A stretch of 6,523 nucleotides of DNA. Source: Hyphomicrobiales bacterium. GTDB taxonomy: Bacteria > Pseudomonadota > Alphaproteobacteria > Rhizobiales > Devosiaceae. Positions 1 through 5,101 of the stretch are shown here, in pieces. The position numbers and the translations under genes were made by a program. The stretch is taken from NCBI GenBank assembly GCA_015487985.1, contig WFOP01000165.1:1-6523 (forward strand), given 5' to 3'. How positions within the stretch are numbered: position 1 is the stretch's first letter; the number at the start of each line of letters is the position of its first letter. The notes beneath the pieces are model-generated. The model saw only the letters and a program-made list of their open reading frames with translations, searched no databases and was not told the DNA's origin.

Positions 1-1183
1 CATTCTGGGCGGGGGCATCGCCCTCTTGAGCGGTTATTCCCTTGGCAAGTTGGGCGCGCGCTTCCCATCCGCCGGTGGAATTGTAGAATATCTGGTTCGC
101 GGTTTTGGAGAGGGCATGTTTTCCGGGGCAATGAGTCTGACCATGTTTGCCTCGGCCCTTATTTCCATCTCCCTGGTTGCCCGCACATTCGGGCTTTATG
201 CTTTTACCTTACTTCCAGCTGGTTCCCCACAATATCTTGTTTCTGTGTTTGCCGCCGGCATCGTGCTGTTTTTCGTTCTTCTTAATCTGAACGGGGCCCG
301 CAACAGTGCGCTTGTCGAAAAACTGCTTGTTGCCATAAAAATAGGCGCCCTTGCTTTCTTTGCTGTCGCAGCCCTGTTTTTTGCCGATTTTGCCAAATTG
401 TCCCCTTCCCAATTTCCCCCTGCCCGGGATATCTTTTTTTCGCTGGCCATCACATTTTTTGCCTACGAGGGGTTTCGCGTTATTACCAATGCCGCCGAAG
501 ACATGGCAGAGCCTGCAAAAACCCTTCCCCGGGCTATCATGACCGCCATCCTGATTGTGATGGTACTCTATGTGGTTGTGGCAATCGCCGTTTATGCAAA
601 CCTGTCTACAACCGATGTTATCAATGCCAAGGACTATGCACTGGCCCAGGCCGCCTTGCCTATTTTTGGAGAAACCGGATTTCGCATCATGGCCGCCGTG
701 GCCCTGCTCTCCACCGCCTCGGCAATAAACGCCGCCCTGTATGCAGTGACAAATGTAACCTATCAACTGGTAAAACTGGGGCAATTGCCAGATGTATTCG
801 GAAAACCAATTGCCCACAGTCGAGAAGGCCTGATTATCAGCGGTGCCATCATCATGGCCATGAGCGTGCTGTTTGATCTGGGGGAAATCGCAGCCATTGG
901 CTCAATCTCCATCCTGAGCATACATTTCATCACCCATGTCGGGCATTTGCGCTTAACGAAACAAACCGGTGCCAATTTCCCGATCATCCTATTGGCGGCA
1001 ATTGCAAATTTTGTAGCGGTTACGCTGGCCCTTGTATATCTTTCCCAATCAAACAAATCCTTGTTGGTCGGCCTCCTGATATTGCTGGTTTCAATGTTTA
1101 CCCTTGAATTTACCATCAACAAAATCAATCGCCGACGCATTAAAACCCGGGTTCCCGATACCAGCCCCAATTCCAAACGCTAA
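1..1183 (+). CDS. APC-superfamily amino acid permease, 5' end missing
   Basis: The reading frame is open from base 2, so the gene runs off the left edge; the TTG at 26 is an internal leucine codon, not the start. The visible 393 residues begin in what should be helix 2, ending in the family signature GARFPSAGG. Further hydrophobic helices follow, giving about eleven of the usual twelve; helix 1 (perhaps 40-60 residues) lies outside the window. The second hallmark, FFAYEGFRVITNAAEDM then EPAKTLPRAI (about residues 155-180), matches the conserved F-x-G-F...E-x-x-x-P...P-R-A-I segment of the family and marks helix 6 and the following loop. The protein should be an inner-membrane secondary transporter of an amino acid or related amine; the substrate cannot be read from sequence. 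The tail is short, basic and cytoplasmic. It converges on the dehydrogenase gene with only 17 bases between stop codons and no obvious terminator. Confidence 0.9.
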   Translation, partial: ILGGGIALLSGYSLGKLGARFPSAGGIVEYLVRGFGEGMFSGAMSLTMFASALISISLVARTFGLYAFTLLPAGSPQYLVSVFAAGIVLFFVLLNLNGARNSALVEKLLVAIKIGALAFFAVAALFFADFAKLSPSQFPPARDIFFSLAITFFAYEGFRVITNAAEDMAEPAKTLPRAIMTAILIVMVLYVVVAIAVYANLSTTDVINAKDYALAQAALPIFGETGFRIMAAVALLSTASAINAALYAVTNVTYQLVKLGQLPDVFGKPIAHSREGLIISGAIIMAMSVLFDLGEIAAIGSISILSIHFITHVGHLRLTKQTGANFPIILLAAIANFVAVTLALVYLSQSNKSLLVGLLILLVSMFTLEFTINKINRRRIKTRVPDTSPNSKR

Positions 1184-1200
1184 TCCCCCAAACCATCCCG

Positions 1201-1932
1201 CTACATCGCCCAACCACCATCAATCACATGGATATGCCCCGTGGTATAAGTCGCGCCCGCCAGATAAACCGCCAGTTCCGCCACTTCCTCAGCCGTTCCC
1301 AGCCGCCCCAGCGGCTGGCGCGCTACGAACGCCGCCATTGCCCTGTCATAATCCCCGGTTGCCGCCAGTCTTTCATGCAGGGAGGGTGTATCCACCGTGC
1401 CCGGACAAATGGCGTTGCACCGAATACCCCTGTCCACATAATCCGCCGCCACCGCCTTGGTGAGGCCGATTACGGCGGCCTTTGAAGTGCCATAAACAAA
1501 GCGATTTGGCGCGCCGGTCACACTTGAAACCACCGACGCCATATTGATGATTGCCCCGTCCCCTTTGGCCAGCATGCCCGGCAGAAATGTCTTTATCATG
1601 CGCACCATGGATTTGACATTCAACTCCAGCGCCACGTCCATCTCTTCTTCGGTACTGTCCAAAATCGTGCCCGCATGCACCACCCCCGCACAGTTGAACA
1701 ATATGTCAACTTCCCCGATTTCCCGGTGCAATGCCGACACTTTTTCAGCACTGGTCACATCCAAAACCCGCGTTGAAACATTGTCCAGCCCGTCAAGTTC
1801 GGCCAGTTTTTCTTCGTTGATGTCAGTGGCGATTACCCGCGCCCCCGCTTTGGCAAACCCCCTGGCTGATGCAAAACCAATCCCCTGCGCCCCCGCGCTG
1901 ATTAAACAGGTTTTTCCCCTCAAATCACTCAT
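1201..1932 (-). CDS. SDR-family dehydrogenase, DHRS6/BDH2-like
   Basis: This is a complete 243-residue classical short-chain dehydrogenase. The cofactor loop is SAGAQGIG (residues 12-19), a variant of TGxxxGxG. Asp37 after the second strand (ATDIN) points to NAD(H) rather than NADP(H). NCAG (80-83), Asn105, Ser133, Tyr147 and Lys151 supply the core motif and catalytic tetrad. CPGTVDTPSL (176-185) and a C-terminal IDGGW complete the fold. The sequence strongly recalls human DHRS6/BDH2, described as a cytosolic 3-hydroxybutyrate dehydrogenase and more recently as a 4-oxo-L-proline reductase. Arg144, Arg188 and Arg205, as I recall them the carboxylate-binding residues of the human enzyme, fall at the same numbers here, which suggests a small carboxylate substrate. 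Bacterial relatives acting on sugar-acid ketones (2-keto-3-deoxyfuconate type) remain possible. The ATG at 1932 has GGGGAGA upstream at a good distance. The hydrolase-OsmC gene lies 71 bases upstream on the same strand. Confidence 0.93.
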   Translation of the reverse strand: MSDLRGKTCLISAGAQGIGFASARGFAKAGARVIATDINEEKLAELDGLDNVSTRVLDVTSAEKVSALHREIGEVDILFNCAGVVHAGTILDSTEEEMDVALELNVKSMVRMIKTFLPGMLAKGDGAIINMASVVSSVTGAPNRFVYGTSKAAVIGLTKAVAADYVDRGIRCNAICPGTVDTPSLHERLAATGDYDRAMAAFVARQPLGRLGTAEEVAELAVYLAGATYTTGHIHVIDGGWAM

Positions 1933-1955
1933 TACATTCTCCCCGATTTTTTAAG

Positions 1956-1983
1956 ACCATAGCATCTTTTTCCCGGCAGCCAA
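1956..1983 (-). promoter_or_regulatory. Candidate promoter of the SDR gene
   Basis: Read on the minus strand, TTGGCT (1978-1983) and TATGGT (1956-1961) are separated by 16 bases. The -10 element sits in GCTATGGTC, which resembles the GCTANAWC form of -10 elements in alphaproteobacteria such as Caulobacter. It would give a leader of about 15-20 bases carrying the GGGGAGA ribosome binding site. The -35 match is modest, so the SDR gene may equally be read from the hydrolase-OsmC gene upstream; no convincing terminator lies between them. Confidence 0.3.
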
Positions 1984-2003
1984 ATTTGCACGGACGCAAA
2001 AAT

Positions 2004-3233
2004 CTAGTCCTTGAGTTGGGCGCGAATAATCACCTCATTGGTAATGGTGCGGTGAACCGGACAGCGCTCGGCAATTTCAAAAATCCGCTGACGTTCTTCT
2101 TCGCTCAGTTCCCCACTGATGGAAATCTCGGTACTGATCAAATCCACTTTCCCGCTTTGTGTTTCGCACTCCTCACAGTCTTTGGCGTGAATTTTATCAT
2201 GGGTAAGCCGCACCTCCGCCCGGGCCAAGTCAAACCCTTTGCGCGCCGCATACATGCGCATGGTCATGGATTTACAACTGCCCAAAGCCGCCAGAAGCAG
2301 GTCATAAGGGGTGGGGCCGCTGTCATCGCCACCCATGCTAATGGGTTCATCGGCGTTAAAAACATGCCCCGATCCGGTCACCACATAATTGGTGTATTTG
2401 CCGGTGCCGGTTTCCGCCACCACCACACTGCCCTCAACGGATTCTGGTGCCGCAAGCGCCGCCTCTGCATCGCCAACAAACCGCGTTGCCCAAACCGCAA
2501 TCATCTCGGCGGCATAATGCGCATCGGATTTTTTGGAAAGCAGATGATCCGCATTATCCAACGAAACAAAACTCTTGGGATGTTTGGCCGCCAGAAAAAT
2601 CTCGCTGGCATTTTCAATGCCCACAATTTCATCCAGCGGCGAATGCAATATCAGCAATGCACGATTGAGCTTGCCGATGGCCTGTTTCAGATTATGCCCC
2701 CCAATATCATGCACGAACTGCTTTTGAATAACAAAAGGCCGCCCGGCCAGCAAAACTTCGGCCTGCCCCTTTTCCTCAATTTCCTCAAGCGCCCCCTCAA
2801 AAACATTTGCCACATGAGCCGGGTCCGATGGCGCCCCGATGGTGGCCACCGCCTTAACTTCGGCTATGTGTCCCGCGGCTGCCAAAACCGCCGCCCCGCC
2901 AAGGGAATGACCGATCAGGATTTGCGGCGCCATATTCATCTCGCGCATATGGTTCGCCCCCGCCACCAGGTCGTCAATATTGGAGGTGAAATTGGTGTTG
3001 GCAAATTCCCCCTCACTGGCCCCAAGTCCGGTAAAATCAAACCGCAAGACCCCGATGCCGCGCCGGTTCAAACTTTCCGCGATACTGTTGGCGGCAAAAA
3101 TATCCTTGGTGCAGGTAAAACAATGGGCAAACAGCGCATAGGCACGCGGCTTTGCCCTGGGCAAATCAAGCCGCGCCGCCAGTTCTGTTCCATGGGCACC
3201 GGTAAAAGTAAAACGAGACGGGGGTTGAGACAT
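2004..3233 (-). CDS. Bifunctional alpha/beta hydrolase-OsmC family protein
   Basis: This is a single 409-residue protein with two domains. Residues 1 to about 255 form an alpha/beta hydrolase with nucleophile elbow GHSLGG (Ser110), candidate acid Asp201 (SPLDEIV) and His230 (NADHLL). Its HCFTCTKD segment (37-44) follows the strand that usually bears the oxyanion loop. From about residue 275 to the end is an OsmC domain with the two family cysteines, Cys320 (LGSCKS) and Cys391 (RCPVHRT), which in OsmC/Ohr proteins reduce peroxides. An extra Cys353-x-x-Cys356 (KDCEECE) lies between them. This domain pairing is known as a bifunctional family in proteobacteria; the substrate of the hydrolase half is not established. 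The start at 3233 is chosen over the upstream in-frame ATG at 3266 because GGAGG sits seven bases before it and similarity to hydrolases begins just after. A cytoplasmic role in hydroperoxide or thiol stress is inferred from the OsmC half only. Confidence 0.92.
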   Translation of the reverse strand: MSQPPSRFTFTGAHGTELAARLDLPRAKPRAYALFAHCFTCTKDIFAANSIAESLNRRGIGVLRFDFTGLGASEGEFANTNFTSNIDDLVAGANHMREMNMAPQILIGHSLGGAAVLAAAGHIAEVKAVATIGAPSDPAHVANVFEGALEEIEEKGQAEVLLAGRPFVIQKQFVHDIGGHNLKQAIGKLNRALLILHSPLDEIVGIENASEIFLAAKHPKSFVSLDNADHLLSKKSDAHYAAEMIAVWATRFVGDAEAALAAPESVEGSVVVAETGTGKYTNYVVTGSGHVFNADEPISMGGDDSGPTPYDLLLAALGSCKSMTMRMYAARKGFDLARAEVRLTHDKIHAKDCEECETQSGKVDLISTEISISGELSEEERQRIFEIAERCPVHRTITNEVIIRAQLKD

Positions 3234-3240
3234 CAAACAT

Positions 3241-3245
3241 CCTCC
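3241..3245 (-). promoter_or_regulatory. Ribosome binding site fixing the hydrolase-OsmC start
   Basis: Minus-strand GGAGG lies seven bases before the ATG at 3233. It decides between this start and the in-frame ATG 33 bases further upstream, which would lack a comparable site and would add an 11-residue extension encoded by the T-rich stretch that follows the terminator. Confidence 0.8.
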
Positions 3246-3266
3246 AAAAATAAAAAATCCTACCAT

Positions 3267-3302
3267 AAAACAAACGCCGGAGAAGCAATTGCTTCCCCGA
3301 CG
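3267..3302 (-). terminator. Rho-independent terminator after the P460 gene
   Basis: The arms 3275-3286 and 3291-3302 pair over 12 base pairs around a four-base AATT loop. The inner part, GAAGCAATTGCTTC, is a perfect palindrome. On the minus strand the two imperfect positions become G-U pairs, while on the plus strand they are mismatches. The minus strand then continues TTTGTTTT (3274-3267). Strand preference and T-tract agree, so it should end transcripts of the P460-family gene, whose stop codon lies about 140 bases upstream. It ends only 33 bases before the hydrolase-OsmC start codon. Confidence 0.75.
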
Positions 3303-3405
3303 TCAATTATCAATCACCAAATCCAATTACGGTATGCCTAAAATGAGTTGCGCACCTGATTTTCAAAACAAAACCCCTGCGCAAAAAGGAATACCCCCCT
3401 TAATA

Positions 3406-3429
3406 CGCTTCGCAAACTCTGGCGAAACG
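3406..3429 (-). other. Small hairpin in the P460 gene 3' untranslated region
   Basis: On the minus strand CGTTTCGC and GCGAAGCG can pair over eight base pairs (one G-U) around an eight-base loop, starting about 15 bases after the P460 stop codon. No T-tract follows, so it is not a terminator by itself; it could protect the 3' end of the message. It could also be chance. Confidence 0.25.
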
Positions 3430-3443
3430 CCTGGAATCCGCGC

Positions 3444-4001
3444 CTAACGGATATGATCGGTTGTAAAGATGAAATCTTCACCCGGTGCCGCGCTGTGACA
3501 GGCGATGCACCCCTGATCCATGCCCTTGGCAACACGACCTGCCAATTGCAGACCGGCTGGATTTTTGTCCAGCGAACCATCGGGAAGATATTTGGCATAG
3601 AACCAGTTATTGTTTTCATCGTCATAGCCCGCTTCCCGCTTGAACATCACGGTAACCGCCCCCAGATGCTGCGCAGCGTTGGCCTGAACAGCTTCAATTT
3701 CAACGCCGGCGGGCCCGTAATTTCTTTTCACCACGAGGTCACCGGTACGGCCGCCAAGAGTGGCTTTGGCATAAAGCGTCTCCAGCACAAACCCATGTGG
3801 TTCCACCCCTTCATATGGGTATGAGCGAATGGCGTCAGGCCCGGCAAGATTGATGGCTTCCATCGCCGCCCACAAATCTGCGGCATAGCTGACATCTTCA
3901 TCATTGCCAAAAGGCGCCATCTGGGCAAACGCACCCCCCATGCTTGCTCCCACGAATGCTGCTATCCCTGCCAGTCTGGCAAGTCTGTTCGTCGTTTTCA
4001 T
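3444..4001 (-). CDS. Secreted cytochrome P460-family c-type haem protein
   Basis: The product has 185 residues. Residues 1-26 form a Sec signal peptide (KTTNR, hydrophobic core, AFA before Gln27), so the mature protein is periplasmic. A single haem-attachment motif CIACH (165-169) sits near the C-terminus, as is usual in cytochrome P460 and cytochrome c'-beta. Further family-like segments are LVVKRNYG (89-96), NNWFYAKYLPDG (131-142) and FIFTTDH after the haem site. P460 proteins oxidise hydroxylamine and nitric oxide and carry a lysine cross-linked to the haem; Lys92 is the candidate by alignment from memory with the Nitrosomonas protein. If it does not cross-link, the protein would behave more like an NO-binding c'-beta. 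The start at 4001 has AGAGGA eight bases upstream. It is divergent from the cytochrome c gene and is followed by a terminator at 3267-3302. Confidence 0.87.
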   Translation of the reverse strand: MKTTNRLARLAGIAAFVGASMGGAFAQMAPFGNDEDVSYAADLWAAMEAINLAGPDAIRSYPYEGVEPHGFVLETLYAKATLGGRTGDLVVKRNYGPAGVEIEAVQANAAQHLGAVTVMFKREAGYDDENNNWFYAKYLPDGSLDKNPAGLQLAGRVAKGMDQGCIACHSAAPGEDFIFTTDHIR

Positions 4002-4200
4002 TTTCTGTTTCCTCTACTCAGTTTAGTTTACACATCCCATAAGAGAGGTCCGGCGTGGCAAAATCCAAACACAAACGTTCACGTCTGAGCGAGCCTGAGG
4101 ATTTTAATCACAAATTATGTTTAGGGTTTTTCCCACTGGATTTATTGCAAATATTGCTTAGTCTGAACCCATAGTTAAACATTCAGGAGTTTACTAAACT
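4002..4200. promoter_or_regulatory. Divergent control region of P460 and cytochrome c genes
   Basis: These 199 bases must hold both promoters. It is AT-rich near both genes. The hexamer AGTTTA occurs twice in overlapping tandem at 4020-4030, close to the P460 start, and again within a palindrome at 4188-4200 just before the cytochrome c start. GGGTTTTTCCC (4124-4134) is a further short dyad near the middle. For the plus strand TTGCAA (4145-4150) and CATAGT (4170-4175) are weak -35/-10 candidates with a long 19-base spacer. No clean FNR/NnrR-type TTGAT-N4-ATCAA box or sigma-54 -24/-12 element was found. Confidence 0.6.
4185..4200 (+). promoter_or_regulatory. Ribosome binding site overlapping a perfect palindrome
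   Basis: AGGAG (4185-4189) serves the cytochrome c gene with an 11-base spacer, longer than usual. The spacer is almost wholly the 13-base palindrome AGTTTACTAAACT (4188-4200; two 6-base arms about a central C), which begins inside the ribosome binding site and ends at the ATG. As DNA it could be an operator half-buried under the initiation region. As RNA only a five-pair, three-base-loop stem is possible, which would shorten the effective spacing. Confidence 0.5.
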
Positions 4201-4611
4201 ATGTCTAGAACACCTATAAAACTACTGTCCGCTGTCGCCGTTGCGACGTCTGTTTTGTTTGCAGCACCGGCAATTGCCGGCGAAGCAGGGGCGGGCGAAG
4301 ATGTCTTTCGCAAATGTCAGGGATGCCATAAAGTTGGCGAAGGCGCCAAGAATTCAGCAGGGCCGGTTCTAAACGGTGTTGTGGGGCGCACAGCCGGCAC
4401 TTTTGAAGGCTTCAGGTATGGCGACGATCTGGTTGCGGCAGGTGAAGCTGGGCTGGTTTGGGATGAAGAAAATATTCAGGAGTTCATTGAAGATCCGCGC
4501 GCCTTCCTGCGTGAATTTTTAGATGATCCGAGCGCACGCGCTAAAATGTCATTCAGATTGCGCAAGGAAGAAGACCGCGAAAACGTTGCCGCTTATCTGG
4601 CAACGCTCTAA
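4201..4611 (+). CDS. Secreted class I cytochrome c (cytochrome c2-like)
   Basis: The product has 136 residues with a clear Sec signal peptide (cleavage after AIA, residue 26), giving a mature periplasmic protein of about 110 residues. The haem motif CQGCH (39-43) is preceded by GEDVFRKC, as in class I cytochromes. GPVLNGVVGRTAGTFEGFRY (54-73) matches the cytochrome c2 core, and Met116 in AKMSFRL is the expected axial ligand. The C-terminal helix ENVAAYLATL is typical. It should be a soluble one-electron carrier. Being divergent from the P460-family gene, it is a plausible electron acceptor for it, although it could also serve general respiration. ISP-like or membrane-anchor segments are absent. 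The small secreted gene follows nine bases after the stop, in the same frame. Confidence 0.93.
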   Translation: MSRTPIKLLSAVAVATSVLFAAPAIAGEAGAGEDVFRKCQGCHKVGEGAKNSAGPVLNGVVGRTAGTFEGFRYGDDLVAAGEAGLVWDEENIQEFIEDPRAFLREFLDDPSARAKMSFRLRKEEDRENVAAYLATL

Positions 4612-4620
4612 AGCGCCCGA

Positions 4621-4953
4621 ATGCGCGCATTGCTCGGACTTTTTTTATTGCTGAATCTGTCCGGTTTCGCCTACGCGTTGCAAGAACCATCAAAAACGTC
4701 GCTTTGTGTGAATAACCAAAGCGGCGTTTCGCTTTTCTTCGTCCTTGAACTGGGCGGCGGCCCCCTCCGGGTGGCCCGCCCCCTTGAAAACGACACACGC
4801 CTTTGCCTTGAAGGCCAGAACATCATCCAGAGTGGCACCATTGCCGTATTTGAAGATCAATTCGCCATTGAGAGCTGCACACGCCTGGCTCAGGCCGGGC
4901 AGTCACTGACCCTGTTACGCTATGTCAGTTTTGACAATTGCACATGGCAATAA
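4621..4953 (+). CDS. Small secreted four-cysteine protein of unknown function
   Basis: I do not recognise the family. The 110-residue product begins with a convincing Sec signal peptide (MRALLGLFLLLNLSG, then AYA before Leu20). The mature part of about 91 residues has four cysteines (Cys29, Cys62, Cys86, Cys107) that could make two disulfides. Alternating hydrophobic stretches such as SGVSLFFVLEL and SLTLLRYVSF suggest a small beta-sandwich. There is no haem motif or lipobox. It lies nine bases after the cytochrome c stop codon, in the same frame, and has no visible Shine-Dalgarno sequence, so translation probably depends on coupling to the cytochrome gene. A terminator-like hairpin lies within its codons 25-37. 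Co-transcription suggests a periplasmic role linked to the cytochrome, which is inference. That it is a real gene rests on the signal peptide and cysteine spacing. Confidence 0.7.
   Translation: MRALLGLFLLLNLSGFAYALQEPSKTSLCVNNQSGVSLFFVLELGGGPLRVARPLENDTRLCLEGQNIIQSGTIAVFEDQFAIESCTRLAQAGQSLTLLRYVSFDNCTWQ
4694..4740 (+). terminator. Terminator- or attenuator-like hairpin inside the small gene
   Basis: AAACGTCGCTTTG (4694-4706) pairs with CAAAGCGGCGTTT (4717-4729) over 13 base pairs, with one G-U pair on the plus strand (a C-A mismatch on the minus strand), around a ten-base loop. A broken T-rich tail (TTTCGCTTTTCTTC) follows. It starts about 80 bases after the cytochrome c stop. It could partly end cytochrome c transcripts so that the small secreted protein is made at lower level, or stabilise the 3' end of a shorter message. 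The T-tract is imperfect, so full termination is uncertain. Confidence 0.45.
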
Positions 4954-5044
4954 AAACATCTGTGAGCGGCAGCTTGGGACTGCGTCATCAGACTGCATGC
5001 CCCGGCAACGCCAAAGCAAATTCCCAGCCACGCCACTTTTCCCC

Positions 5045-5072
5045 TCGACAACTCAATTTTCTGGCCTAAACT
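5045..5072 (+). promoter_or_regulatory. Candidate promoter of the GNAT-fold gene
   Basis: TCGACA (5045-5050; five of six to TTGACA) and TAAACT (5067-5072; four of six to TATAAT) are separated by 16 bases, about 30 bases before the ATG at 5102. Transcription would start near 5079 and the leader would carry GAGG (5093-5096), five bases before the start codon. The preceding gap from 4954 shows no clear terminator for the small secreted gene. Confidence 0.4.
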
Positions 5073-5101
5073 AGCCGGATTTTCAATATTTTGAGGTCAA
5101 A

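Noticed and set aside
26..28. TTG as the start of the permease
   Set aside because: The frame is open upstream to the window edge and residues before it continue the same helix, so this codon is internal.
209..817. A 202-codon minus-strand frame inside the permease
   Set aside because: Its composition is an antisense image of membrane helices (Gly, His, Gln and Cys rich), with no domain.
1986..3341. A 451-codon open frame on the plus strand antisense to the hydrolase-OsmC gene
   Set aside because: It is rich in His, Arg, Gly and Pro with no domain, and lies exactly opposite a gene with two well-supported domains; long shadow frames are expected there.
4100..4118. A CRP/FNR-like site around the TTGTGATTAAAATC sequence (minus strand)
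   Set aside because: Only one half-site matches; the second half of the dyad is missing.
4201..4953. The cytochrome c and small secreted gene as one gene split by a nonsense mutation
   Set aside because: The cytochrome ends at its normal C-terminal helix and the second product begins with a complete signal peptide, so they are two genes.
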